The notes under the pieces were generated by a model. The model was given only the letters and a program-made list of their open reading frames with translations, searched no databases and had not been told where the DNA came from. This document shows positions 12,990 through 24,550 of a DNA stretch of 64,000 nucleotides, piece by piece. The translations under genes and the position numbers were made by a program. Where the stretch lies: NCBI GenBank assembly GCA_020631735.1, contig CM036191.1:39353335-39417334 (forward strand), in the 5' to 3' direction. The number at the start of each line of letters is the position of its first letter. Within the stretch, counting starts at the first letter, position 1. This DNA is from Saccharum officinarum (lineage: Eukaryota; Streptophyta; Magnoliopsida; Poales; Poaceae).

Positions 12990-14478
12990 ATGTCTGGTGG
13001 GACCACAATCGTCAAGATGTCAGATGAAGTGATCAATGTCACATTCGGGGAGCTGAGCCAAGAACAGAAGGACATAATAGACAAATCTATTGAAAAGTTC
13101 AGGAACAAATGCTTGGAGTCCTTCGGCAAAACTCAGAACAAAGTAATTCAGAAAATTCCATTGCCGAGGGTCATTGTTCCAGGAGAAACTGATAAGGATT
13201 AAGACACAGAGAGCGACAGGCAGATGTTCCAAGAAGCTGTTAATCAAGCTATGCATCAAGCAACGATCAATCAATCAGGACTCTTCATGAACACGGTTCG
13301 GAACGTGATAAGGGATGCAATGAGTGGTTCTTTGATGCAAGAGCAGACAACAGGACCTGTGTACATTAACACAGATTCATCGGCTGTTGGAACAAGCAAA
13401 AGGCCGATGAGTATATTAGAAGCACCTAGCGTTCCTAAACTAGTATCTGGGCAACCGGCTGCAATACAGACACCATCATTGATTCCGTCATCTCAGCCAG
13501 TTGTATTTCTGATCAACAGATAGCACCATCAGTTCAGCAGATTGCAAAAGATTATGGCGAAGAATACTTCAGGAATCAGAGGCCATATGCTCGTGATGAA
13601 ATTCCACCAGGATACCATGCTGTGTCTATTTTTGGTGGTAATTATGCTCAACATCAAGGATATTAAAATTCTCCAAGGAATAATTATATCCGTGAGCAAG
13701 CCCCTAATTGTCACATACCGCCAGCAGGAGCCGATACAGATGATATAGTAAGCAAAATAGCCAATGTGATTCAAAATCAATTCGGCTTGAAGCCCAAGGA
13801 GCAGTCTTATATGTATCGGCGTCTGTATCCGGAGTGGTTGGGCCACGTGGCATTACCAGTTCATTACAGGGTCCCAGATTTCTCTAAGTTTTCTAGTCAA
13901 GATGACTTTTCAACCATTGAGCATATCGGCAGATTTCTTGCACATTGTGGAGAAGCTACTTGTGAGGAAGCATTAAGACTTCGATTTTTTCCTTTGTCTT
14001 TGTCTGGATCAGCCTTCACTTGGTTCGCTTCACTGCCACCTAATTCTATTAGGGGTTGGGCCCATCTGGAAAAGCAGTTTCACAAATATTTTTTCGCTAG
14101 GATGCATGAAATGAGATCAACAGATTTGACAGCATTGGGGCAGAGAAATGATGAATCAGTTCCTGACTATGTTCAAAGATTTCGTGATGTAAGAGCCGAT
14201 GCTATAGTTTGTCTCTGTCTGATGGCCAATTGGCAGAGTTGGCTTTTCAAGGATTATTGCCGGCGATCAAGGAAAAATTTCCTTCTCAAGAATTTGAAAG
14301 TCTAGGGCAATTGGTGCAGAAGATATCAGCTCATGAAAGTCGATTCCAGGAAACGCGTAAAGAAAGATATCAGAGGAGGATTGCCAATGTCCAGTCGTAT
14401 TCTTCAGATTCTGATGAGGAGATGGAAGTGGGATTGGCTGAATGGACCTGGAACAAGAAGCCAGTTTCTTGTCCTTAG
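12990..14478 (+). pseudogene. Tat-lineage Gypsy gag, broken
   Basis: The gag reading starts MSGGTTIVKMSDEV at 12990, just after the leader. A stop at about 13200 and frame changes at about 13520 and 14200 break it. The conserved retrotransposon gag core is at 13766-14205 (PEWLGHVALPVHYRVPDFSKF, then LSGSAFTWFASLPPNSI and DESVPDYVQRFRD). Its C-terminal half continues in another frame at 14209-14478 (QLAELAFQGLLPAIKEKF). The product would be the capsid-forming Gag polyprotein of a Ty3/Gypsy element. Lesions show it is not translatable as one protein. Confidence 0.85.
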
Positions 14479-14581
14479 GTGATTAATTCACCGGAAAAAA
14501 TATAATTTTGATATTACAAAAGCCAATAGGATCTTTGATTTGTTGTTGCAACAGGGACAAATCTAATTATCTCCAAATCAT

Positions 14582-14869
14582 ATGATTCCATCGGCTGAAG
14601 AGCTTAAAAGAAAGAGGTATTGCAAGTATCACAACTCCGTATCTCACAATACTAATGACTACAAAGTTTTCCGTCAACAGATTCAATTGGCTATCGAACA
14701 AAGCAGAATCAAGTTTGAAGAAGTCATAAAGCCGATGAAGATAGATGGACACCCTTTTCTTGCTGGCACAAACATGGTGGAGATCAGCTTAGTGAAAGGA
14801 AAAGCTAAAGTATTGACATCAGCTAGAGCAAAGGAGTTTGGGGCCATGGATCCCAAGGTGCATCTTTAA
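14582..14869 (+). pseudogene. Gag C-terminal / zinc-knuckle-like remnant
   Basis: The reading contains RKRYCKYHNSVSHNTNDYKVFRQQIQ, in the position where Tat-type elements have a zinc-binding YCxxH-like knuckle followed by the gag-protease linker. It is in frame from 14582 to the stop at 14869. The following stretch, 14870-15456, holds charged, repeat-poor linker remnants in broken frames (for example 15151-15402). Confidence 0.6.
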
Positions 14870-15456
14870 GCCGATGAGTTCAAAAAGAATTGTGCTATGC
14901 CAAGCTGATGTGAACAAGGTGAGACCTCTAAGTCTAGTACTGGTAATCATCCATGTCTCACAACTCAAATGCTATTGAGCAAATACCGGCGCTAGCAAGA
15001 AAAGGAATATCAACGTCAGCAAGAGGAAGATGAATATTTGCGCCGGTGTGAAGAGAAGAGATATGAAAGAGAGCAGGCTGAATTGCATTGGCGGTGTTCT
15101 TTCTTCATGTATTGCTAGAATGAAGAATTAAGGTTGCCGACTAGAGACAATTGACCAGAATGCAGTCATCACGATTAATGTATCAAGCAAGTGATCGGGA
15201 TCGGCGAGTTCAAGATGAAGTGAGGCCAACCGTGCATGATCGGCTTGGAAAACGTATGCCAGATCATGACTGGCCAGATTATGAATGGGATGAAAATCAA
15301 TGCTGTCCAAGTGGATTGACAAAGAGTCAGAAGAAAAGGGTTCAACGCTTAAGATGCAAAGAATTAGAAAAACAGCAGAACCAGAATTCTGACAGGAACT
15401 AAGTCTGGAGCATCAAAAGGAAAGCCGATGAAGGTAAGCCATCGACTCCAATACAC

Positions 15457-16032
15457 ATGGTTTTTCTTTTACCTGTAGAATTCAAGGCTTACTCTTATGA
15501 AGACCATGAGGAATCTAAAGAGATTGAAGAAGCAGTGACACAGTTAAATCTCCAACCACAGCAAGCCGTATTTGATAAACTAGAGAAGCATCAGCATCTG
15601 AAGCCATTATATGTCAAAGGATATGTTGATGGGAAGCCGATGACGAAGATGTTGGTTGATGGAGGTGCTGCTGTCAACCTTATGCCTTACACCACGTATT
15701 GGAAGCTTGGGAAAGGACCTAAAGATTTGATCAAGACCAATATGATGCTGCGGGATTTTGGAGGAAATGCATCTCAGACCAGGGGGGCATTAAATGTTGA
15801 ATTGACAATCGGGAGTAAAACTCTTCCTACTACTTTCTTCATCATTGACAGAAAGGGATCATATAGTTTGCTCCTTGGCCGAGATTGGATTCATGATAAT
15901 TGCAGTGTTCCTTCAACTATGCATCAATGTCTAATCCAATGGCAAGGCGATGACGTTGAGGTGGTACAAGCCGATGCATTGGTTAGCGTGGCTACAACCG
16001 ATTCATTAGTTTGGGAATTTGAAAATATCTAG
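15457..16032 (+). pseudogene. Gypsy aspartic protease domain
   Basis: A 191-residue frame carries a retropepsin-like core: VDGKPMTKMLVDGGAAVNLM, with the catalytic Asp in the D-G-G-A form common in grass Tat elements instead of DTG/DSG, then LLLGRDWIHDN, the typical GRDW motif after the protease. It would cleave Gag-Pol in the virus-like particle. The frame is closed both upstream and downstream, so protease and RT are no longer joined. Confidence 0.85.
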
Positions 16033-16379
16033 TGTCTCTGAGAAAGAAGATGGGAAGGAGATTTTATTCAGACTAATGATCAGGGTCTAAAGCCGATCCA
16101 AGCAGTCGGCTTTGAGAGTTTGTTCTAATGGATATCCAAATAGATGATACTGAAGGGAAGTTATGACAAGGGTTTACGTCGGCCGATGAGTTAGAATAAG
16201 TTGATATTGGGTTAGGTGATAGGGCAAGGCCGACGTATGTAAGTGCCAAGTAGAATCCTGAGTTTAAACAAGAGTTAATAAAATTATTAAAGGAGTATCG
16301 AGATTGTTTTGCTTGGGAATATTATGAAATTCTAGGTCTAAGTCGATCGATCGTAGAACATCGGCTATCTATCAAATCC

Positions 16380-16857
16380 GGATATCGGCCATTCAAGCAA
16401 GCGCCAACAAGATTTAAGGTATGAATGCTTGAAGAAATTACGATGTTATACGAAGCCAAATTTATTCGTGTGTGCCGATATGCGGAGTGGATTTCAAATA
16501 TAGTCTTTGTATATAAGAAAAAACAGAAAATTGTGAGTTTGCATTGATTTTAGGGATTTGAATAAAGCTACGCCAATGGATGGATATCCAATGCTGATTG
16601 TCGATTTATTAGTGGACGCCGCATCTGGTTACAAGGTTATCAGTTTTATGGATGGCAACGCAGGGTATAATCAGATATTTATGGCAGAAGAAGATATTGT
16701 CAAGACTGCTTTCAGATGCCCTGGTGCCATTGGGTTATATGAGTGTGTGGTGATGACTTTTGGTTTGAGAAATCCTGGCACCATTTATCAATGTGCAATG
16801 AATTATATTTTTCATAAATTAATCGGCAGGATAGTTGAAATTTACATTGATGATGTA
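16380..16857 (+). pseudogene. Gypsy reverse transcriptase, truncated at YIDD
   Basis: Upstream RT sequence (PFKQAPTRFK-like, about 16390) is in a broken frame. From 16540 the reading is clear: DFRDLNKATPMDGYPM, ASGYKVISFMDGNAGYNQIF and VVMTFGLRNPGTIYQCAMNY, then EIYIDD. The sequence is cut directly after the catalytic YIDD at 16857, where unrelated TGTAACGCCC sequence begins. RNase H, integrase and the 3' LTR are absent. The motifs place the element in the Tat lineage of Ty3/Gypsy. Confidence 0.85.
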
Positions 16858-18228
16858 ACGCCCAGAAGAAAAATAACAAAATCTTCTGGAGAATTACCAC
16901 ACTTCAGCACAAAAAAGAACATAACAACGGAGTACGCGGAAGCAACAACGATATCATAAAGGTTAACAATAAAAAATCTTTACTGCTCACCAGTCTACAT
17001 AACTCAAACCAAACAAACCATGAGCAATATTATTATTATTACAACACATGTGTCCCAAAGATATGTATGACTCATGGGTGACGTGCTGCTACTCCCGTCC
17101 CAAGCATGCATCCTCATAAATCATATACCTGAGATAGGGAAACAAGCGTATGAGGTTTATGAAAAAACTCAGCAAGCAAACTGCTTCAACCAAGTTAATT
17201 AAATCACAGTTTGATTAACCATCAAATTTAAGTAGCATAATAATAGAGACATCAATTGCTTCATAGAAATATAAATGTACTTGCAAGTGCAATGCAAATG
17301 ATGGAATGTAATGCATGACTTCACTTCTACCCACACATCCCAAGGAGAGGGAGTGAGGGCTGCAACCACATTGCCCATCAACGTGCATTGTTGTACCGGT
17401 ACTTGCTGCACCAATTTGGCTATGATTTCTTCAAATGCATATCAACGGGGAAGAGTGCAAATGCACATGTTGCAATGTATGCACTTCATAATTTAAAGAT
17501 CATTACCACAAGATATAAAATAGCATACTTTCGAGTAAATAAATATAAATACTTCAAATTTCAGACTTATCTTGCTAGTGTGAGATAATGAAACTTAATG
17601 GAGGCAATTCAAACAACAAAGTTAAAGCATAGTGGACCACAGCGCCACATTTACTTGCCGTTACCGATGATTGATCAAAGAGTTGGGCACACCCCAATAG
17701 AAAACTACCTGATCACAAGTAATACTTAGTACCATCACTATTATACAAACAAGTACAACAATGATTAACGCACTATAGCACCTAAAACCCAACAACCAAC
17801 GATTTACATTATACCTTCTCTAGATTTAGGAGATTAAAACAAATATTTAGAATAACAATACATTTTAGAAAATATTTAAATTAAAAAGTGCAGAATGAAA
17901 TAACACAAAAAATTAGTAATCATGGGGATGGTCATTTGCTTGAACAGACGTGGATAGAAAAGGTATAGAAAAGTTATGCCGCGACCATAAAAAATGGTAA
18001 GCGTGTAATCATGGCCATTAGCCCATGCATGCAAGAACGTGAACGTGAACGTCGACTGTTCGTTGCATTGCTCAAGTTTGCATTGGATTCAGCTGGCCTG
18101 GCTTAAAATTTATGCCTGGCTAGCCTAGCCAAGAGAGTGCGGCAGAGATGAGCAGAGTGGTCGGCCCCCGCTCACCGGCAGAGCAGAGTGCGTGGTACAT
18201 GTGCAGCCACTGAGAGATGGCACATACA
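16855..18228. other. Probable antisense LTR fragment and unidentified sequence
   Basis: It starts TGTAACGCCC where the RT is cut off, the form expected for another LTR inserted in reverse. An AT-rich non-coding stretch follows. No matching GGGCGTTACA end or TSD was found, so it is probably truncated. The last part (about 18000-18228) has no recognisable content. No gene is supported. Confidence 0.3.
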
Positions 18229-18410
18229 AATAAATTCTCCACTTCCGCAGCATGCTTCCAATTCGAATTGCTACGCTATTTGCTTGGGTGAGTTCAATGG
18301 CTTCAGATTTGTTCATCTTTCCTCTCTACTTTCATGACTGATTTAGTTGTCTGCACCGTTTTTGTTGGATCTAGCTGGTTGAAGAAACCCTGTTCGGACT
18401 GGAAGTTCGC
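18229..18410 (+). repeat. Left copy of ~180-bp direct repeat flanking LINE fragment
   Basis: The segment from AATAAATTCTCCACTTC to GGAAGTTCGC is about 90% identical to parts of 22651-23186. The right copy has extra sequence, including a MITE, in the middle. The two copies exactly border the LINE fragment. Confidence 0.8.
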
Positions 18411-19205
18411 TTTTTTCTATATAAATTAGGGTAAACCTCTCTAACTTAAACGGTTTTTTTAAAATCCCCGACTCACAATTTGTCTGCTAACCACACATCC
18501 TCCCAAAACCCACCTGCTCCCCACTTTGCACCTTAAAAGTGCCGGAAGCTAGAAAATCCTCCTTAACTTTCAAAAGGTCGGCCCAGAAATGAGAATTCCT
18601 TGTCTATGTTGCACCTGAGTAAAAATTTATTAGACAGGTATTTCTTTCTTAAAAGGTTATGCCAAACCCCATCCTCATTGATCAACCGAAACAACCATTT
18701 ACCCAAAAGACATCTATTTTGTAGTTCCAAATTAAGTATTCCTAGCCCACTAAATTCTTTTGATGTACAGAGAACACTCTACTTAGCTAGATGATATTTT
18801 TTTCTTGTCTTGGTCACATTCCTAGAAAAAGCAGGAGCGATAGTATTCTAATTTTTGAAGAACATCTCTAGGGACTTAAAAAAAGATAATATAAACATAG
18901 CTAAGCTAGTTAGCACCGAATTAATAACAAGAAGTCTCCCACCAACTGAAAGTAATTTACCTTTTCAGCTACTTGTTTTTTTCTGGAGCCTCTCCTCAAT
19001 ACATGCCCAATGCTTATTGGATAGCTTAACATGATTCATAGGAATACCTAGATATCTGAAAGGGAAAACACCTAACCCGCACCCAAACAAACGTGCATAA
19101 TCCAGCTCACAATCCATGGCTGTACCTTAGCAAAAAAAGCTCGCTTTTGTGAAAATTAATTTTCAATCCTTACAATTGCTCAAAGGTACTAAGTACAAGC
19201 TTTAG

Positions 19206-19517
19206 TTATTTGACTTGTAGCAAATCATGATCCAAAAACAAAATGATATCATCTGCATATTGCAGGATTGACAGGCCATCATCAACCAAATGTGGAACCA
19301 CTCCCTTGATTTGTCCATTAGCCTTAGTATGGAAAATCAAAGTTGCCAACATATCCTCCACCAGGTTAAAAAGGATAGGGGACAAGGGATCTCCCTGTCT
19401 AAGTCCTTTCCAGGTTTGGAAAAAATGTCCCACATCATCATTTACTTTGATGTTGACACTACCTCCCCTCACAATCTGATCAATCCAATTACACCAAATA
19501 GGTGAAAAGCCTTTCAT
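19206..19517 (-). pseudogene. LINE reverse transcriptase core
   Basis: The 103-residue minus-strand reading contains GLRQGDPLSPILFNLV (RT motif with QGDPLSP) and ILQYADDIILF (catalytic YADD). These are diagnostic of plant non-LTR (L1-like) reverse transcriptases. It would carry out target-primed reverse transcription. Flanking RT sequence continues in other frames with stops, so this is a relic. Confidence 0.9.
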
Positions 19518-20676
19518 TCTTAAAGTCTATTGCAGAGAGGAATATTTAACCTTGTCATAGGCTTTCTCAAAGTCTAGCTTTAAGATCACCCTATCCAACT
19601 CTATCTTATGCATCTCATGAATAGTTTCACGTAGAACAACCACCCCGTCTAAAATATTCCAACCCTTCATAAAAGCTGATTGAGATGGATCAGCTTCTGA
19701 GCTACTAGGGCCATTCGGTTAGTCAAAACCTTAGTAAAATTTTTGAAACTAACATTCAACATACAAATAGGTCGAAATTATTGGATCTGTGTCACCTCTT
19801 TTTGCTTTGGTAGCAACCTAATTGTGCCAAAGTTGAGACTGAAAAATGGCAGATTACCCTTGTGAAATTAGAGAAAGAGGGCCATAAGATCCTCTTTTTA
19901 TTATTTTCCAAAAAACTTGGTAGAACTCGGCCGTAAGCCATCAGGGAACCGGAGCCTTATTATGCTCCATCTGAAAAATAACCTCTTTAATTTCTTTCTC
20001 GGGAAAATCCGCCGTTAAGACTTCATTTTCGTGCTGAGACTTGTGGAATATCGCTGGTAGGAGACTCCACCATTGAAAAAATATTAGTAGCCTGTTCCCC
20101 AAAGAAACCTTTGTAATAATTGGTGATAAATTTCTTTAGATTTTCATCAGCCTCGATTACACCTTCCTCTTGCTCTAGATGGAAAATACGTGTTTTCGTT
20201 GTTTTCCATTGGCCACGAGGTGAAAGTACTTAGTGTTACAGTCACCCGATAACAATCTAGTTGTCTTAGCCCTTTCGTACCATTTGACTTCCTCTTCCCA
20301 TAAGAGAAGACCTAGCCTGTATTTATAATAATGTTTTAGATCAATTTTGCTAGACTCTAGTAACCAAGTTACGCGATTGCTTGTTATCATGGGTGCTATC
20401 TCCAACAACAACACCCAAAATACAAGACTCATTCGTCCTTTGGATAGCGCTACAGCCAAAAGGTTCAATACCTATTCGGCATCTTCTTCAACAACAAGAC
20501 CCAAAAGAGAATCATGTCTGCAAATAGGTTTTTAGGAGAGAGGATACCCATATTTGGGTTGTGCCTCTCAGGCAACCCAAAATAGGTCTCCTGTATAGGT
20601 ATTTCTGTTGGAGCCTGATTTTGGGTCTCTTGCTTCCTATTTTGGGTTTGGGTGCCCATATAGGTTCCTTGTTGGA

Positions 20677-22489
20677 CACTACGTAGAAAAAGCTTTTTAG
20701 GGGCGGCTGGTAACCCTCTGTAGGGGCAGGTTTGCCAGCCGCCCTTATGAAAAGGTGGCTAAAAATCACTGATTTATAGGGGCGGTTCCCGAGCTACCCC
20801 TACAAATCGATTTATAGGGGCGGCTGGTGTTATTAGCCGCCCCTACAAATTCGATTTGTAGGGGCGTGCGATCTCCTTTACCACTACACCTCACATTCAC
20901 TTGTGTCCACAATCCATTTTGATTCCCCATGTATTATACAAAACTGAGCATAAATTGATTGTTTGAGACCCTAAACTAATTCAAATGAAAAAGTTGTCAA
21001 CTACAAAGTTTTATAACTTTTCGAGATCTACAACTTTCATTTGGTAGTTTCTCCATCCGAGGTCACTTATAAAATTTGAATTTCAAATAATAGAAATTCA
21101 AACGTAGTTTTCCATGACAAGATGGTTTCAAATGAGAAAGTTATCAAGTACAAAGTTTCGTAACTTTTCAAGATCTACAACTTTCATTTTTACTATTTGT
21201 CCATCCGAGGTCGTTTAAAAAATTTAAATTTCAAATTTTTAGAAATTCAAACGTAGTTTTTCTTGACAAGATGATTTCAAATCAAAAAGTTGTCAACAAC
21301 AAAGTTTCATAACTTATCGAGATCTACAACTTTTATTTTGGTTGTTTCTCCATCCGAGGTCGTTTACAAAATTTTAATTTTAAATTTTAGAAATTCAAAC
21401 GTAATTTTCCTTGACAAGATGATTTCAAATTAAAAAGTTGTCAACTATAGCGTTTCATAACTTTTTGAGATCTACAACTTCTATTTTGATCATTTATTCA
21501 TCCGATATAGTGGTAGTAACGTTGTTCATAAATGTTACATATCCCTCTTATTGTTTATGAAACTATAAGAGAGATATGTAAATTTTGTGAACAATGTTAT
21601 TACCACTTTATCGGATGAAGAAATGACCAAAATAAAACTTGTAGATCTTGATAAATTCTGCAACTTCTATGTTCATGATTTTTTCATCTGAAATCAATTA
21701 GTGTTCCAAAATAACGTTTGGCCTTCTCTATGTGCTCCTCTAGATATTGTTCCTCTTTTGCCCCTCTCTTTTTTTCTATTTTTTTTTGGGTGTCGTTGTT
21801 TTTTGTGAAATTTTGACTTTTTTATTTTATTTTTTTGATATTTTTCCTTCACTTAGGAGCACAAAAAAGTAACCACAGAAAATATGAGCTGAAACAAGTG
21901 AAAGACGTGGTCTGTGGGAATTTCAGAAGACGTGCTCAAAATCGACAAAAAACTTGTGACCACAAAAAGATGATCTTGTGACCACTTTTTGACCAATCTA
22001 AAATTTTCGAACCCCAGTAAAGCAGGGGATGGGCGGATCCATATTTTTTTTCTGATCGATTTGCATATATGGAATGTCGAAAACGGAGTTCGTATACGAA
22101 AACTAGACCAGTTTTAAGAATTGGCTCCGAATTAGAGGATAAAACGGTAACAATAATTTCAAACAGTATTTTCAAGTAGTAAATGATCTCAACTGAAAAA
22201 AGTTGTCAACTACAAAGTTTCATAACTTTTCGAGATCTACAACTTTCATTTTGATTATTTCTTCATCCGAGGTCGTTTACAAAATTTGAATTTTAGTGCT
22301 TACTTTTTAATATTCGGCGTCCATTTATAGAGGCACTTCATTTTTTAGCCGCCCCTACAAATCAATTTGTAGGGGCAGCTGGATATTGAGCCGCCCCTAC
22401 AAATTGGGTCATTTGTAAGGGTGGCTGATAACACCGGCCCATTTGTAAGGACGGCTTCCCGTTGCTAAAAAACGTTTTTTTACGTAGTG
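20677..22489. mobile_element. Non-autonomous CACTA transposon, TSD GGA
   Basis: Termini are CACTACGTAGAAAAA (20677) and TTTTTTTACGTAGTG (22489), with the 3-bp duplication GGA at 20674-20676 and 22490-22492. Subterminal copies of TAGGGGCGGCT and its complement lie within about 200 bp of both ends, as expected for transposase-binding repeats. The 1.8-kb interior has no transposase. It is filled with degenerate ~115-bp tandem units (AAGTTGTCAACTACAAAG, then GAGATCTACAACTT) and a long hairpin. Mobilisation would need a transposase in trans. Confidence 0.95.
21468..21648. repeat. Long foldback inside CACTA
   Basis: Arms of about 80 bp (starting AGATCTACAACTT, ending with its complement) enclose a short loop near 21548-21565. 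The same foldback recurs at 34375-34553 in another CACTA fragment, with matched changes in both arms. Confidence 0.8.
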
Positions 22490-22650
22490 GGAGACAGTCT
22501 TACCAGTGTCTAAAACAACAGAGTATGGTCTGAAATTTCCCATGTTAACGTCCGGACCGTTGCCAGTGAAAACTTAGACTACCACTTCGTGCTCATTAAG
22601 ATCCGGTCTAATCTTTTATAGGGGAAGATTCCGACGAGTTGGTGTTGCCG

Positions 22651-23186
22651 AATAAATTCTCCACTTCTGCAGTGTCCTGTCTATTATTGGAGGTTTGCTT
22701 TGGTGGTGCCAATAATTGGAGGAAGGAATAAAGAGGATGCTTGAGGGACTGCTCTTTGCGTTCTCAGGCCCGGTTTAGTTTGCAAAAAATTTTACAAAAT
22801 TTTTCAGATTCCTTGTCACATCGAATCTTTGACACATGCATGAAACATTAAATATAGATAAAAATAAAACTAATTACTTAGTTTAGACGAAATTCACGAA
22901 ACAAATCTTTTAAGCTTAGTTAGTCCATAATTGGATAATATTTGTCAAATAACAACGAAATTGCTACAGTAGCGTTTTTCAAAAATTTTCAGGAACTAAA
23001 CAGGCCCTCAACCGGTGCTTCTCTCTGCACCCTTCCAATTCGAATCTGTACGCTATTTGCTTCGGTGAGTTAAATGGCTTCAGATTTCTTCATCTTTCCT
23101 CTCTATTTTCATGACTAATTTAGTGATCTGCACCGTTTTGTGAGATCTAGCTGGTTGAAGAAATCCTGTTCGGAGTGGAAGTTCGC
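22651..23186 (+). repeat. Right copy of LINE-flanking direct repeat
   Basis: It begins AATAAATTCTCCACTTC and ends GGAAGTTCGC like the left copy at 18229-18410. It includes about 100 bp absent from the left copy plus the MITE at 22767-23007. The shared portions are about 90% identical. It may be an old gene segment (GGTGAGT-type donor-like sequence at about 23066), but no product is recognisable. Confidence 0.75.
22767..23007. mobile_element. MITE with GGCCCGGTTTAG ends, TSD TCA
   Basis: The ends GGCCCGGTTTAGTT and AACTAAACAGGCCC are imperfect inverted repeats with the 3-bp flank TCA at 22764-22766 and 23008-23010. The interior (CTTAGTTAGTCCATAATTGG) matches an abundant grass MITE type. A relative is at 32556-32814. 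Confidence 0.85.
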
Positions 23187-23432
23187 GTTAACACCTTCTG
23201 CAAGATTTACAGGAATAGGATCTATCTGGTTGAATCTATAGAGTTACAGACTGATCTATATAAAGATTTCCTGCAAGATTTCATTTCCCGCTTCAGAAGT
23301 GATGCTCCATCATCTGATATGTGGAGATTTCATGTTTCTAAAAAGCAAAGGTCTAAATGTGGTCCATCAGCTGAAATCGCCACCGCTCAGTGCCAAATCC
23401 GCACAAGAGAGAATTCTAACAAAAAAAAATGA
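23175..23432 (+). other. Unrecognised 85-residue open frame
   Basis: The frame is hydrophilic with no motif I recognise (it includes YKDFLQDFISRFRSDAPSSD). It starts in the right copy of the LINE-flanking repeat and has no ATG start of its own. It may be a fragment of a host gene; the evidence is weak. The stretch 23433-23765 shows nothing recognisable. Confidence 0.15.
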
Positions 23433-23765
23433 ATGTTGACGGACTCATTTGACCAATCTGAATGTTGAGGGACGAAAATAAATGGGTCCGGCGCGAAAGT
23501 TTTTTGAATCAATTTGGCCATTTTTTTTACCAGAGCCTAACCATGTCACTAGTATTCATTTATTTTTAGCGCTTACAATAAAACGTCATGCAATCTTACG
23601 TCGGGCACATGACGTATGCACGTATGGGCCCAGGAATAAAAACCCTGATGGCCTACCAAGGCGACTATATGGGAGATACATAAAGTATATCGGTACATGA
23701 CCCTAATCCTATTTCCTATGGTTTCATATGTGCACACGGTTATAACTTATTTTAATTATATACAC

Positions 23766-23878
23766 CCTGTTCGCTTGATCGTTTCTGTGGTTTATAAGCC
23801 GGCTGATGTTGTTTTGTTGTGAGAGAAAAATATTGTATTATGGCTGATAAGCATGGCTGATACGATCAAGCGAACAGG
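23766..23878. mobile_element. Short MITE, CCTGTTCGCTTGATCG inverted ends
   Basis: Perfect 16-bp inverted ends lie at 23766-23781 and 23863-23878. It contains GTGAGAGAAAAATATTGT, shared in complement with the MITE at 24128-24259. No unambiguous TSD was seen. Confidence 0.75.
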
Positions 23879-23921
23879 TATTGTCGTGACGACTAGCCTA
23901 AGCCTAGGCTGTTTTATAGTA

Positions 23922-24070
23922 CTCCAATCAGTTCTAAATTATAAGATATTTTGACTTTTTTTTAGATACGTATCTTTTGCCATGACTTAGATATACACTA
24001 CGTCTATATACATAGCAAAAATAATGTATCTAAAAAGGTCAAAACGTCTTCTAATTTAGAACGGATGGAG
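23922..24070. mobile_element. Stowaway-like MITE, TA TSD
   Basis: The ends CTCCAATCAGTTCTAAATTA and TAATTTAGAACGGATGGAG are imperfect inverted repeats, flanked by TA at 23920-23921 and 24071-24072. The 149-bp length fits Stowaway (Tc1/mariner) MITEs. Confidence 0.85.
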
Positions 24071-24127
24071 TAATAAATAGTATACGACGGACGAGCTTAT
24101 GAAGAGACTTGCAGGTTTGTCCATCAG

Positions 24128-24259
24128 CCTGTTCGCTTAGTCGTATTTGACTTATAAGCCATGGTTTATCAGCCAACGAACAATATTTTTCTCTCACACC
24201 AAACCAGCCAACAGTACTTTCAACCATGGCTTATAAGTCAAACAAGCCCAAACGAACAT
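24128..24259. mobile_element. MITE abutting the VWA gene TATA box
   Basis: CCTGTTCGCTTAGTCG at the left and CCCAAACGAACATGG at the right are degenerate inverted ends. Internal TTATAAGCC/GGCTTATAA arms form a foldback. It belongs with the element at 23766-23878 and ends only about 5 bp upstream of the TATA box. Confidence 0.65.
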
Positions 24260-24263
24260 GGCG

Positions 24264-24272
24264 TATATATAT
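24264..24272 (+). promoter_or_regulatory. TATA box of the VWA gene
   Basis: TATATATATA-type sequence lies about 130 bp upstream of the ATG at 24395, a plausible spacing for a grass promoter with a ~100-nt leader. Confidence 0.5.
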
Positions 24273-24394
24273 AGCGGCTGATGTTATGGCCGGGTTGTGA
24301 GTAGTAGAAGGATAGCAACCAGAGAGCCAGTTGTGCACGCGAGTGCCTTGAACCATCAGTGAGGCAACTAGCAAGCTTGATCTCCTCCGTGGAA

Positions 24395-24550
24395 ATGGCT
24401 CCTGGCTCAGGTTTGGTTTCTTGGCACTTGAATTCAGTCCAAGAGCATGTTGGTTTGATTATTTGTATTGTAATTGTAAACCCCATGGGTTTGCTTTCTG
24501 CCCGGTCATCTGACTGAAAGCAGCAGGGCAGTTGGCTGTGACGGCGAACT
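24395..24550 (+). pseudogene. VWA gene 5' part (exon 1, intron 1, start of exon 2)
   Basis: ATG at 24395 begins the reading MAPGS, and a donor (CAG/GTTTGG) follows at 24411. The 121-bp intron ends GGGCAG at 24531. Exon 2 then reads VGCDGE before the Harbinger insertion at 24551. This start was chosen because exon 1 phase 1 joins exon 2 phase 2 in the frame that continues into the VWA domain on the other side of the insertion. Confidence 0.65.

Larger units (their letters stand above)
20396..22497. mobile_element. MITE-like element split by a CACTA
   Basis: The left end CTATCTCCAACAA (20396) pairs with the right end TTGTTGGAGACAG, reassembled from 20669-20676 and 22493-22497 across the CACTA. 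Inner arms share CCCAAAATA-type motifs in opposite orientation. It lies inside the LINE between endonuclease and linker. No clear TSD was seen, so the family is unassigned. Confidence 0.5.
18411..22650 (-). mobile_element. LINE (L1-like) fragment, truncated at both ends, interrupted
   Basis: On the minus strand the order is: endonuclease C-terminal remnant (about 22640-22500, with an SDH-containing reading), a linker with SGDCNTKYFHLVANGKQRKH (20175-20468), RT (19206-19517), then the zf-RVT-like region (about 19200-18420, including a WEDVWLADK reading). A MITE carrying a CACTA separates the endonuclease part from the linker. There is no poly(A) tail at the left edge and no ORF1, so both ends are lost. 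Multiple stops and frame changes make it non-functional. Confidence 0.82.
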
